Shown here piece after piece: positions 47,631 through 55,914 of a stretch of 64,000 bases of DNA. The stretch is from a bacterium. GTDB lineage: Bacteria > Armatimonadota > Fimbriimonadia > Fimbriimonadales > Fimbriimonadaceae. The stretch lies in assembly GCA_027485645.1 (NCBI GenBank), contig JAIXQR010000007.1, positions 620,001-684,000 of the forward strand, written 5' to 3'. The notes under the pieces were generated by a model. That model had not been told where the DNA came from. It ran no database searches and saw only the letters and a list, made by a program, of their open reading frames with translations. The translations under genes were made by a program, and so were the position numbers. The stretch's first letter is position 1. Each line of letters opens with the position of its first letter.

Positions 47631-48211
47631 CCGAACAAACCGGACGAGCACAATTTAAAAACCAAGACCCGCCGCTGTGGGTCGCATGGCACCAGGCTCT
47701 TGCGAGCATCCGGGTGCGATTCTTCCGGCAACTCATCACCTCCTCCGGCATCGCGCTCGGCATCGCTTTCTTCGTCAGCATGCAAATGCTTCGGATGGCC
47801 GAAAGCACCGTGGCCAAAGATGAAGCCCGCCTCACCTGGCTTATCGGCACCTCCCTCATCATGTGCCTTGTTGGCGTCACCAATTCGATGCTCATGAGCG
47901 TTACCGAACGGTTTCGCGAAATCGGCACGATCAAGTGTCTGGGTGCCTCGGACAGCTTCATCGTCCGTGTCTTCTTCATCGAAGCCGCCCTTCTCGGCTT
48001 CTTCGGATCCACCCTCGGATCACTGCTGGGAATCGTTCTGAGCATCATCGTTTGCCGCGTCAGCGGCCTAAACCCGCCGTACGCGGCGGCCCTTTCGTCC
48101 CTTGGCCTGGGCATCGGAATGGGCATCGCGATGACGGTCATTTCCGCCATCGCCCCGGCAATTCAAGCGGCGAAGATGCCCGCAGCGGCCGCCCTACGGA
48201 TGGACATTTAA
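47627..48211 (+). CDS. Mini FtsX/MacB-type permease without periplasmic domain
   Basis: 194 aa, GTG start overlapping the PqqD-like stop. One helix (about 40-56, LITSSGIALGIAFFVSMQ) leads almost directly into the FtsX domain: WLIGTSLIMCLVGVTNSMLMSVTERFREIGTIKCLGASDSFI (about 82-120), then two more helices, ending AKMPAAAALRMDI. The large extracytoplasmic domain of ordinary MacB permeases (about 200 residues) is missing, leaving four helices. With the following ATPase it makes a minimal transporter. The conserved signature argues against a pseudogene. Confidence 0.85.
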   Translation: MTEQTGRAQFKNQDPPLWVAWHQALASIRVRFFRQLITSSGIALGIAFFVSMQMLRMAESTVAKDEARLTWLIGTSLIMCLVGVTNSMLMSVTERFREIGTIKCLGASDSFIVRVFFIEAALLGFFGSTLGSLLGIVLSIIVCRVSGLNPPYAAALSSLGLGIGMGIAMTVISAIAPAIQAAKMPAAAALRMDI

Positions 48212-48214
48212 GCA

Positions 48215-48946
48215 ATGGAGCAACAAACCGACGTCGTCGTTCGCACCGTAAACATCGTCAAGCAATATGGCGAAGGCGAAGCGCTAGTACGCGCCCTCAG
48301 CGGGATCAGCTGTGAAATTTACGCGGGCGAATACTTGAGCATCATGGGCCCATCCGGCTCCGGAAAGTCCACGTTCTTTAACATGATCGGCGGACTCGAC
48401 AAGCCGAACGAGGGTTCCGTTTTCGTGAACTCGGTCGACATCGCCCAGCTCACGCCCCGAGAGCTAGCCTTCCTGCGCTGCCACACCATCGGCTACATCT
48501 TCCAAACCTTCAACCTGATCACCGTCCGAACCGCGCTTGAGAACGTGACCTTGCCGATGCTATTCGCCGGCGTCCAACCCGACGATGCGGAGGAAAAAGG
48601 CATGAAGCTACTCGACACCGTGGGCCTCGGGCACCGGTACCATCACCGTCCCACCGAGCTCTCCGGTGGCCAGCAACAGCGCGTTGCAATCGCCCGCGCG
48701 CTGGCGAACAGCCCAGCAATCATCCTTGCCGATGAGCCCACCGGAAACCTCGACCTGAAAACCGGTCAAGAAATCATCGACCTGCTCAAAATGCTGCAAA
48801 GTGAGCATGGTGTCACGATCATCTCGGCGACCCACGATCACAAAATGCTCGACGTGAGCGACCGGATTTTCCACATCCGCGACGGCCAGTTGGCCGAGAT
48901 CGAAACGAAAGCCGACTTGGTTACCGCTTCAGCTGCCGGAAAGTGA
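48215..48946 (+). CDS. ABC transporter ATPase, LolD/MacB type
   Basis: 243 aa, four bases after the permease stop. Walker [10 protein letters not shown] (about 45-53), Q-loop FQTFNLI, signature [15 protein letters not shown], Walker [14 protein letters not shown]-loop ATHD. Closest to LolD, FtsE and MacB ATPases, which drive mechanotransmission. Together with the mini permease and the PqqD-like protein it forms one operon. It might also serve the MacB-like permease at 37252, which lacks its own ATPase (inference). The 3' end overlaps the convergent gene by 26 bp. Confidence 0.95.
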   Translation: MEQQTDVVVRTVNIVKQYGEGEALVRALSGISCEIYAGEYLSIMGPSGSGKSTFFNMIGGLDKPNEGSVFVNSVDIAQLTPRELAFLRCHTIGYIFQTFNLITVRTALENVTLPMLFAGVQPDDAEEKGMKLLDTVGLGHRYHHRPTELSGGQQQRVAIARALANSPAIILADEPTGNLDLKTGQEIIDLLKMLQSEHGVTIISATHDHKMLDVSDRIFHIRDGQLAEIETKADLVTASAAGK

Positions 48947-49709
48947 ACTTCACTTCGCGGGTTGAGGTGAGTTCAAAACCTTCAGAGGTATCCGCCTCGG
49001 CCCGCGTTTCGATCGTCCCGCTCGCCTGAACCAAGGCTCCGGTCGTTCGATCAACTTCCGCTTCCATGTTCAGCTTGCTAATCTCGGTGCTCTTGATTCC
49101 CCCCGATTCGCGAAGGATGAACATCTGCACAATCGCGTCTTCCGAGTAGGAACCGCGGACTTCAAACTTCACCGTCTTCGGGAGAACTTCCGTCACCGTG
49201 GCGTTAACGAAAGAGTAAGTCAGCTCCGGAACGGCTACTTTCCACTCCGTTCCTTCCTCAACGCGGGCCGCCGAAAACGCTGGCCAGAGTGGCAGCGGCA
49301 CCGTGATGAAGCTCGCCATCAGTTCGGCAACTGTCTTCTCTCCCGTTTTTCCCCAACGAAATGCTCCGAGCTGATCAACTGTTCCAACGTTGCGGCCCGG
49401 CTTCAAAAAGCCTCGCTCATCCAAAGTCCCGCCGACCGTTCCCGTCGCCGAAGCTTTCGAGGGGTACCAAAGCATCGTGACGCTCGTGCCGTTGAGGTTA
49501 GATTTGCCGTAGTCGCAAACCATCGAGCCCGAAATGGCAAGCCGAGATTGGTCTTGCCCGAGCCCACTCGGAAGCTGCGTCTTCAAACTCGCATCGATCA
49601 CAAACTCATACTTCTCTTTCGAATTCGCCCGAACTGTTTTGCGAAGAAGGACCGAGTTGCCTTGCTCTGCCGGAAGCATGACCGCAGCAAGAATGAGTGT
49701 CGAGAACAT
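48921..49709 (-). CDS. Secreted protein of unknown function
   Basis: 262 aa from the ATG at 49709 (a TTG at 49718 is in frame). Signal peptide MFSTLILAAVMLPAEQG. Beta-rich: YEFVIDASLKTQLPSG, GTSVTMLWYPSKASATGTVGG, ending [15 protein letters not shown]. It looks like a single-domain beta-barrel or jelly roll; I do not recognise the family. TATCTT lies 7 nt before the ATG as a -10. It shares a 52-bp intergenic gap with the divergent CapA-like gene. Confidence 0.72.
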   Translation of the reverse strand: MFSTLILAAVMLPAEQGNSVLLRKTVRANSKEKYEFVIDASLKTQLPSGLGQDQSRLAISGSMVCDYGKSNLNGTSVTMLWYPSKASATGTVGGTLDERGFLKPGRNVGTVDQLGAFRWGKTGEKTVAELMASFITVPLPLWPAFSAARVEEGTEWKVAVPELTYSFVNATVTEVLPKTVKFEVRGSYSEDAIVQMFILRESGGIKSTEISKLNMEAEVDRTTGALVQASGTIETRAEADTSEGFELTSTREVKFTFRQLKR

Positions 49710-49760
49710 CACAAACAAGATACGCGATTCTCGACGAAGGATTACGGCGTCTTAACGCTG

Positions 49761-50768
49761 ATGATGTTTTGCTGTTCGGTGTTAGCCCAGGCGGAACCGC
49801 CGCTAAAGTTGTGCTTTGGCGGAGACATCATGCTCAACCAGGTCTCGGTCAAAGCAAAGCCCCTTTCCCGTTTGGCCCCCATCTTTGGCCGCGCCGATGT
49901 AGCGTTCGGAAACTTGGAAGTCCCCCTCACGAACTCAAAGACGCCGACCACGCGAAAGACCGCCGAAGAGATTCGTAAGCGAGATCAGTACATCCTCAAA
50001 GCCGATCCACGCCATATTGCCGACCTGAAAGCTTCCAATATCCGGTTGGTTGCCTTGGGTAACAACCACGCGCTGGATTACGGCCCGAAGGGACTGTACG
50101 AAATGCAAGCCGCTCTGACAAAGGCCGGAATTGCTTACGCCGGAGCAGGCGCAAACGCCGATCGCGCGATGGCTCCGGCGTTTGTAAGCCGTGGCAAAAA
50201 GAAGATCGCCCTGCTATCCGTACTCGCCTTTATGAGTCGAGGAGGACTTTGGAAATGCAGCCCCGCCACCGCGAAATCGGCGGGGGTTGGCGTTCTGAGT
50301 TTCGGCGGATCCATTGATGACGCCGCAAAGCAAAAACTCCAGGGCTGGATTGGTCGCGCAAAGCAAAAGGCCGATGTTGTTGTCGTAGCGTTGCACTGGG
50401 GGCTGGAACGAAAAACCCTTCCGACTTCGTACCAAGTTGCGCTTGGCCGAGCCTGCGTGGAATCTGGTGCCGACGTTGTCTGGGGGCACCACCCGCATGT
50501 TCTGCAAGGAGCAGAATTCTTTAAAGGGAAACCGATTCTTTACTCCATGGGGAATCTGGTCGCTCCGCGCGGAGGAGAAACGGCGTTGGTCACCGTAGCC
50601 TTTGATTCGCCATCGCCCACCCTCACGGAGCACCGGATCGTGATCCGTAACGGTTCCGCCGTCCCCACGCCCGGTGGCACGGCTCTTCCTCGCTTGTCTG
50701 CCCAGATTCAAAAGGCGTTCCCGAGCAAGCATTCTGTGAACCCATTTGCCCCCAGAAAGGTAGATTGA
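49761..50768 (+). CDS. CapA-family metallophosphatase-like protein, exported
   Basis: About 335 aa from the ATG at 49761; the frame is open to 49548, but those residues overlap the divergent gene and are not conserved. Short signal (MMFCCSVLAQA). Family motifs: CFGGDIMLN, FGNLEVPLT, LGNNHALDYG, VALHWGLE, WGHHPHVLQGAEFFKGKPILYSMGNLV. CapA/PgsA-type proteins take part in poly-gamma-glutamate or capsule synthesis, but many related proteins are of unknown use. The next gene starts 6 nt after the stop, so it may be co-transcribed. Confidence 0.88.
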   Translation: MMFCCSVLAQAEPPLKLCFGGDIMLNQVSVKAKPLSRLAPIFGRADVAFGNLEVPLTNSKTPTTRKTAEEIRKRDQYILKADPRHIADLKASNIRLVALGNNHALDYGPKGLYEMQAALTKAGIAYAGAGANADRAMAPAFVSRGKKKIALLSVLAFMSRGGLWKCSPATAKSAGVGVLSFGGSIDDAAKQKLQGWIGRAKQKADVVVVALHWGLERKTLPTSYQVALGRACVESGADVVWGHHPHVLQGAEFFKGKPILYSMGNLVAPRGGETALVTVAFDSPSPTLTEHRIVIRNGSAVPTPGGTALPRLSAQIQKAFPSKHSVNPFAPRKVD

Positions 50769-50774
50769 AGGTCT

Positions 50775-52031
50775 ATGGACGGGGAATCGCTCTTTCGCGA
50801 CGTCGTCGACAAATACAGCCGGCACATCAATCCGCAGCTGGCCAAGTTGATGTCATTTGCCGGTTTCGGGGTCGAAGTCCGGGCCGAAGGCTGCATGATC
50901 TACGACCACGAGGGCCGTGGATTCATCGACTGCCTTGGCGGCTATGGAACGTTCATCCTCGGACATCGACACCCGGTCGTGGTGCAAGCCGTCCGAGACC
51001 AGCTTGACCAAATCGCGCTCAGCGGAAAAGCCTTCTTCTCTGCCCCGGCCGCGGACCTCGCGGCCCGCTTGGCCGAAGTGACGCCAGAGGGTCTGCAGTA
51101 TTCGTTCTTCAACAACTCCGGAGCCGAGGCCGTCGAAGCCGCGCTGAAGTTCGCCCGGTCAAGCACGGGACGAACGAAGTTTGTCTCCACCTACGGCTCC
51201 TACCACGGCAAAACCATGGGTGCCCTGTCCGTGACCGGTCGGGAGAAGTACCAAAAGCCGTTCGCCCCGCTCCTGGATGGCGTGACGTTTGTCCCGTTTG
51301 GCGACTTCGACGCCCTGTCTGCCGCCCTAGATTCTGAAACGGCTGCATTCATCGTCGAGCCCGTTCAAGGCGAGGGAGGCATCATCGTCCCGCCGGATGG
51401 CTACCTCCAGCACGCCCGAGAGGCCACAAAGAAAGTCGGAGCCTTGCTCATCGCGGACGAAGTACAGTCGGGACTCGGACGTACCGGAAAGAATTTCGCG
51501 GTCGAATGGGAAGGCGTTTCGCCCGACCTGATGTGCCTCGCGAAAGGCATGGGCGGCGGCGTGATGCCGCTAGGTGCGACGGTCGGCACCGAGGAAATCT
51601 TCAACCGCGTTTTCGGCACAAACCCCATTGCCCATAGCTCAACCTTCGGCGGAAATCCGCTCGCCTGCGCGGCGGGCCTTGCCGGATTGAATGTCCTCAT
51701 CGACCAGAATCTCGCGTCTCGAGCCGAGTGCTACGGCACTTACATGAAGGCTAAGTTCGAAACCATCGCCGCCAAGTACCCCGACATGATTGCCGAGGTC
51801 CGAGGGCGCGGTCTGATGATCGGGCTTGAATTCTCGATGGACGAAGTCGGTGAGCTCGTGGTCGCGCAGTTCATGAAGCGCGGAGTCTGCGTGGCGTACG
51901 CGCTCAACAACCCTCGAGTCCTGCGGTTTGAGCCCCCGCTCATCATTGAGCAGGAGCAAATTGACTACGTCTGCACCGCGCTAGACGAATCTCTCGCGGA
52001 AACGACAGAACTTCTGGCTGATCTTGTTTAA
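50775..52031 (+). CDS. Class III (ornithine/putrescine-type) aminotransferase
   Basis: 418 aa, with AAGG 5 nt before the ATG. PLP fold I: FFNNSGAEAVEAALKFARSSTGRTKFVSTYGSYHGKTMGALS, EPVQGEGGIIVPPDGYL, LLIADEVQSGLGRTGKNFAVEWEGV, and Lys257 in LAKGMGGGVMPLGA. The length (418) and FSAPAADLAARLAEVTP text place it near putrescine or ornithine/acetylornithine transaminases rather than class III mutases. It transfers an omega-amino group to 2-oxoglutarate or pyruvate. Its stop interlocks with that of the convergent dehydrogenase gene (TTAA). Confidence 0.9.
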   Translation: MDGESLFRDVVDKYSRHINPQLAKLMSFAGFGVEVRAEGCMIYDHEGRGFIDCLGGYGTFILGHRHPVVVQAVRDQLDQIALSGKAFFSAPAADLAARLAEVTPEGLQYSFFNNSGAEAVEAALKFARSSTGRTKFVSTYGSYHGKTMGALSVTGREKYQKPFAPLLDGVTFVPFGDFDALSAALDSETAAFIVEPVQGEGGIIVPPDGYLQHAREATKKVGALLIADEVQSGLGRTGKNFAVEWEGVSPDLMCLAKGMGGGVMPLGATVGTEEIFNRVFGTNPIAHSSTFGGNPLACAAGLAGLNVLIDQNLASRAECYGTYMKAKFETIAAKYPDMIAEVRGRGLMIGLEFSMDEVGELVVAQFMKRGVCVAYALNNPRVLRFEPPLIIEQEQIDYVCTALDESLAETTELLADLV

Positions 52032-53038
52032 AGAATCTCGCTGAGCTTTACGCGTCGGCCAGCTTTGCTGGATTCAACCACCGCAAAGACCATCGCGAGG
52101 CTCTTGATGTTGTCGTGGCATTCGCCGTTCGGGGTGATCCCGGTCTTGAGCGCACTCAAGAACTCGCTAAGGCTCCCTTTAATGCCTTCATCGATCGTTC
52201 CGACTTCGGCATCGATGGATTCCATTTCGGAGAAGAAGCCACCGGCCTTGATGACCGATTGGGCGGTCGGGGTCGTGTTGTCTGCCCAAACGGCGCTTCC
52301 CTTCGGTCCAACCGCCCGCCAGTCAGCGTCCCAACTCGTGTGGCAGCCATCGGCGCACCAGCTGCCTCGATAAGTGAACCGAGCACCGCCCTCCATCTCG
52401 AAAATCGCCGTCGCGCTAGAAGCGCCTTTGTACCAACTCCAAGACGGGTTGAACTCCTCCGCGTAAACCGAAACGGCATCAAGATCGCAGATATAACGCG
52501 CTTCGTCGAAAGTGTGAATCGCCATATCGAGAATCAACGGGCTATCCATTTCGTCCCGGAAACCACCAAAGTGCGCCCCGATGTAAAAGTCTGCATTCAG
52601 AATTCCGACCGTTCCGACCTGCTCCTGGATCAGTTGCTTATAGGCTTGAAGCTGGGCATTGTAGCGGCGGCTTTGGCTCACCATGTAGAGCTTCCCGGCT
52701 TTCTCCGAAGCGGCGACCATCTCTCGTGCCTGCTCCATGTTGACGGCCATCGGCTTTTCGCCGAGCACCGGAAGGCCAGCCGCCAGAGCGGTAAGCGTCA
52801 CCGAATGGTGAACCTCTGGCGGGGTGACATCCACCACGAAATCGGGCTTGAAGTCGGCAATCGCTCGCTCAACATCGGTATCGGTGTGAGCGACCGTTAG
52901 GCCAAGCTTTTCCGCCGCATCGGCCGCCGCACCTGGTCGGACGTCCACCCAGGCATGCAACTCCGCTTCTTGGCTCTCCGCAATATTCCGGGCCCAACCC
53001 TGGCCCATACCGCCAGCACCGATCAACAACGCTTTCAT
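52028..53038 (-). CDS. Gfo/Idh/MocA-family dehydrogenase
   Basis: 336 aa from the ATG at 53038; an ATG at 53059 adds seven unconserved residues. Rossmann N-terminus MKALLIGAGGMGQGWARNI, then VVDVTPPEVHHSVTLTALAAGLPVLGEKPMAVNMEQAREM with the EKP motif, and SQSRRYNAQLQAYKQLI. His in DMAIHTFDEARYIC is the usual catalytic-region His (GxHxxD type). It would oxidise or reduce a sugar or polyol derivative with NAD(P). The substrate is not known and there are no sugar genes next to it. Confidence 0.9.
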   Translation of the reverse strand: MKALLIGAGGMGQGWARNIAESQEAELHAWVDVRPGAAADAAEKLGLTVAHTDTDVERAIADFKPDFVVDVTPPEVHHSVTLTALAAGLPVLGEKPMAVNMEQAREMVAASEKAGKLYMVSQSRRYNAQLQAYKQLIQEQVGTVGILNADFYIGAHFGGFRDEMDSPLILDMAIHTFDEARYICDLDAVSVYAEEFNPSWSWYKGASSATAIFEMEGGARFTYRGSWCADGCHTSWDADWRAVGPKGSAVWADNTTPTAQSVIKAGGFFSEMESIDAEVGTIDEGIKGSLSEFLSALKTGITPNGECHDNIKSLAMVFAVVESSKAGRRVKLSEIL

Positions 53039-53088
53039 CCCGCCGGTTTTACCTTTCAACCGCCATCAATGGCCCCGGCATCTTCCCT

Positions 53089-53097
53089 TGGCATAAT
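53089..53097 (+). promoter_or_regulatory. Extended -10, leaderless start of threonine aldolase gene
   Basis: TGGCATAAT followed by exactly 6 nt and the ATG at 53104. The predicted transcription start is the A of the ATG. Confidence 0.55.
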
Positions 53098-53103
53098 CTA
53101 AAC

Positions 53104-54135
53104 ATGCCCGTTGATCTAAGAAGCGACACCGTAACCCGCCCGACGCCCGAAATGTATGCGGCGATGCAAACGGCACCTCTGGGGGACGATGTACTTCAGG
53201 ACGATCCGACGATCCAAGAACTCGAAAAAGTCGCCGCCGAAATGTCCGGCAAGGAAGCAGCGATGTTCGTTTCAAGCGGCACGCAGAGCAACCAAATCGC
53301 CATCGCCGTGCACTGCGAGCGTGGTAGCTCCATCATCGCCGAAGAAGAGTCCCACATCCTTTACTATGAGGGTGGCGGTCCGGCGGTGATTGCCGGCGTC
53401 GTCAGTTGGACCGTCCCGAGCCAGCGTGGCACGATGGATCCCGAGGCCATCGAAAAGCGAATCCTCACCGAAGATATTCATCGCCCAGCAACCAGCTTGA
53501 TCTGCGTTGAAAACACCCACAACCGGCACGGCGGCGCGATTGTGCCGACCGCCGCTCTCTGGGCCTACCGAGAGATTTCGGATCGAAACGGCGTGAAACT
53601 CCACCTCGATGGTGCGCGAGCCTTCAACGCCGCCGTAGCGCTCGGTGTCCCGATCGCGGATATCACGGCACCGTTTGACACGGTGAGTCTGTGCCTTAGC
53701 AAGGGCCTCCGATCGCCTGTAGGATCGGTTCTATGTGGCCCGGCAGACTTCATGGAAAAGGCCCGCAAATGGAGAAAGAGATTGGGCGGCGGTATGCGCC
53801 AAGCCGGCATTCTGGCCGCTTGTGGACTCGTCAGCCTTCGCCAGATGGTGGATCGCTTGGCCGAAGACCACGCCAATGCCAAACTACTGGCGACCGGCTT
53901 GCAGGGCCTAAACGGACTTAGCACAAACTTGGCGCAAGTGGAGACCAACATGGTCATGGTTGAAACGGTCGAACCGGCCGCCGATTGGCAGGCCCGGCTG
54001 CACGCGGCGGGAGTTTGGTGCTTCCCGGTTGCAAAAAATCGCCTGCGGCTCGTCACGCACGCCGATGTCTCCGCGGCTGACATTCAAAACGCGATTGACG
54101 TTTTCAGCGAGTTGAGCTCACAAACGGCCCGATAG
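53104..54135 (+). CDS. ltaE: Low-specificity threonine aldolase / beta-eliminating lyase
   Basis: 343 aa. It cleaves threonine (or allo-threonine) to glycine and acetaldehyde. N-terminal DLRSDTVTRPTPEMYAAM, DDVLQDDPTIQELEKVAAEMSGKEAAMFVSSGTQSNQIA, LHLDGARAFNAAVALG and the PLP lysine Lys200 in SLCLSKGLRSPVGS are all characteristic. GGGMRQAGILAACG near the end is also family-typical. The ATG is exactly 6 nt behind an extended -10. The 3' end overlaps the convergent exonuclease-like gene by 32 bp. Confidence 0.93.
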   Translation: MPVDLRSDTVTRPTPEMYAAMQTAPLGDDVLQDDPTIQELEKVAAEMSGKEAAMFVSSGTQSNQIAIAVHCERGSSIIAEEESHILYYEGGGPAVIAGVVSWTVPSQRGTMDPEAIEKRILTEDIHRPATSLICVENTHNRHGGAIVPTAALWAYREISDRNGVKLHLDGARAFNAAVALGVPIADITAPFDTVSLCLSKGLRSPVGSVLCGPADFMEKARKWRKRLGGGMRQAGILAACGLVSLRQMVDRLAEDHANAKLLATGLQGLNGLSTNLAQVETNMVMVETVEPAADWQARLHAAGVWCFPVAKNRLRLVTHADVSAADIQNAIDVFSELSSQTAR

Positions 54136-54871
54136 TCTGTTCGTGAAGCAGCGTGTAGGCGTGCTCAGCGAGGCGCTCTAGGTTAACGACGTCTTCCCGG
54201 TTGTACTTAATCAGGGTCTCAAGCGCGTCGGCGTCGCCTCGGCGCTCGTATTGTCGCCAAAGCCGAATCGCGTCGACCCCGTTCAATCCGTCAGCCTCTT
54301 CGTCCCGCTGGATCCCAAGCTGCTTCTCGATCTTCTTGAGTCCGCCCTGAATTCCGAGCTTCCTCATCGTCGGGCAAAGATCGAAGTGAATTTGGTCGAT
54401 CTCGAGCGTGCTCCAACGCTTCTTGATCATCGGGAGATCGAATCCGGCCCCGAAGAAGGTGACGATCATCGAATAGTGCGAGAGCACATCGGGCAGTTCA
54501 GCTAAGTCCTGATGCCGCACTAGGCATCGAAACTCGGCCCCATCGTACAGGCCGATGCAAGTGATAGCATCACCGCTGTTGCCGCCGTCCGTTTCAATGT
54601 CGAGATAAACCGTCCGGCCCGAAAACTCGCCCCAAGCTCGCCACGCCTCGGCCATCCCAAGGCTCTTGGCAAAAAACTGATGCTCACCTGCGCTCAGAGC
54701 AGCTTCGCTTTGTTCGAGGTGCTTAAGCGCCGCCGCATCCGCCACGGTTCCGAATGATGTTGTTCGCTTGCTGGAAAGCGCGTCTTCCCAAGTCAGGCAC
54801 CCGGAAGACCAAAGGGCCAGTTCCGTCTTGGAACCGACCCCTGGGATGTGAACGAAGGTGTTTCGAAGCAC
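54104..54871 (-). CDS. Ribonuclease H-fold 3'-5' exonuclease-like protein (YprB/RNase_H_2 type)
   Basis: 255 aa from the GTG at 54871, the first start after the upstream gene's stop (8 nt); the open frame upstream is not conserved. YLDIETDGG (about 88-96) carries the first acidic pair of DEDD exonucleases, VTFFGAGFDLPMIKKRW the second, and KYNREDVVNLERLAEHAY the third Asp region. Such proteins are called YprB-like and also occur fused to DNA helicases or as stand-alone genes in many phyla. Likely single-stranded DNA or RNA trimming; the substrate is not known. Confidence 0.85.
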   Translation of the reverse strand: MLRNTFVHIPGVGSKTELALWSSGCLTWEDALSSKRTTSFGTVADAAALKHLEQSEAALSAGEHQFFAKSLGMAEAWRAWGEFSGRTVYLDIETDGGNSGDAITCIGLYDGAEFRCLVRHQDLAELPDVLSHYSMIVTFFGAGFDLPMIKKRWSTLEIDQIHFDLCPTMRKLGIQGGLKKIEKQLGIQRDEEADGLNGVDAIRLWRQYERRGDADALETLIKYNREDVVNLERLAEHAYTLLHEQTIGPFVSSTR

Positions 54872-54878
54872 CGGTGGA

Positions 54879-55448
54879 CTATGAGTCCTTGATCTTGATG
54901 TTGTCCGTGTTCTGCTTGTAGATCTGCTGCGGAACAACCTTAATGTTTCCGCCCGTTCCCCACGGCTCTTTGTCGCCGCCGGCATACATGACCCAACCGG
55001 TGTCGAGCTTCTTGTCGAACTCTCCGTAAAGGCGCATCAGACCGGTGCCTTTGAACGTTCCCTGAACGTCTCGGCCGAAGAACTGGATGCTTCGTGCCTT
55101 ACCGGTGATCGTGATCTTTCCTTTGCCAAAGTACGCGGTCTTGCCGAACTCTTTGTTTTCGTACTCTTTTCGCACGCCGCCTTCGGTGACGGCAGTTCCT
55201 TCGAGGCCAGAAACGAGCACGCTACCGTTAAAGCTGAAGGACAGCTTTCCGGAGGCAGGAGTTTCGTCCGAGCCGAGGATCTTGAAGCTACCGACGCTCG
55301 AACCGAACAGTAGCGTGTCGCTGCCGAGAGTGACCTTCGGAAGGGGCCGCGGCGCAGCGCCCAACTTGGTTTCATCGCCCAAAACGATGGCAACGCCGCC
55401 GATCAGGCCAAGGGCTACAGCCGAGAAAATAAGGTGGTTGTTTCGCAT
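54879..55448 (-). CDS. Unknown beta-rich protein with N-terminal membrane anchor
   Basis: 189 aa. One membrane helix near the N-terminus (about 5-24, LIFSAVALGLIGGVAIVLG) and then a beta-rich domain with short turns (GTAVTEGGVRKEYENKEFGKTAYFGKGKITITGKARSIQFFG in outline). No family recognised. A GGAGA site lies 9 nt before the ATG and TACAAT a little further up. It is divergent from ccmE with 85 bp between starts, and the following exonuclease-like gene is probably in the same operon. Confidence 0.7.
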   Translation of the reverse strand: MRNNHLIFSAVALGLIGGVAIVLGDETKLGAAPRPLPKVTLGSDTLLFGSSVGSFKILGSDETPASGKLSFSFNGSVLVSGLEGTAVTEGGVRKEYENKEFGKTAYFGKGKITITGKARSIQFFGRDVQGTFKGTGLMRLYGEFDKKLDTGWVMYAGGDKEPWGTGGNIKVVPQQIYKQNTDNIKIKDS

Positions 55449-55533
55449 GCTACGTCTCCGTATTGTATCTGACTCAACCCACTAAACACTCGGGGAGTTC
55501 CCGACGTAGTTAGCATCAGTTGAGGTAGCTTCA

Positions 55534-55911
55534 ATGAGTATGAAACTGGGTCCGCTGATCTCGGGAGTAGTGGCAGCAACCGCGCTGAGCGCGGTAGTGA
55601 TTGCCTTCACGACGGGTGCAAGTCCGTATGTCACCATCCAGCAGGCGAAAGCTAGCACGGGGGATCGACTTCACCTCGCCGGAGACATCGTCAAATCCAC
55701 CGTTCAAAACGATGTCTACACCCAGACCCTGACCTTCCAAGTGATCGACTCCAACGGAGACCGAATCAAGGTGAAGCACAAGGGAGAAAAGCCAGCGAAC
55801 TTGTCCGAAGCAACAAAGGTTGTTGCGGTCGGAAAGATCGAAAATGGCGAGTTCCAATCCTCGGAACTCATCGTCAAGTGCCCATCTAAGTACGAAGCAG
55901 AGAAGAAATAA
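55534..55911 (+). CDS. ccmE: Cytochrome c maturation heme chaperone, Cys-type CcmE
   Basis: 125 aa, ATG with GAGG 12 nt upstream. One membrane helix (about 7-28) and an OB-fold core with RLHLAGDIVKST, LTFQVIDSNGDRIKVKHKG and KVVAVGKIENGEFQSSELIVKCPSKYE. In ordinary CcmE the heme is bound by His in an HxxxY motif; here it is Cys116-x3-Tyr120, the variant known from Desulfovibrio, some archaea and various other bacteria (a System I*-like form). It hands heme to CcmF for c-type cytochromes. It is followed 3 nt later by ccmF. Confidence 0.85.
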   Translation: MSMKLGPLISGVVAATALSAVVIAFTTGASPYVTIQQAKASTGDRLHLAGDIVKSTVQNDVYTQTLTFQVIDSNGDRIKVKHKGEKPANLSEATKVVAVGKIENGEFQSSELIVKCPSKYEAEKK

Positions 55912-55914
55912 CGA

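Noticed and set aside
47627-48211. Mini permease as a truncated pseudogene of a MacB-type gene
   Set aside because: The frame is intact, it overlaps its neighbours in a coupled way, and the FtsX signature and C-terminus are conserved; a functional short form is more likely.
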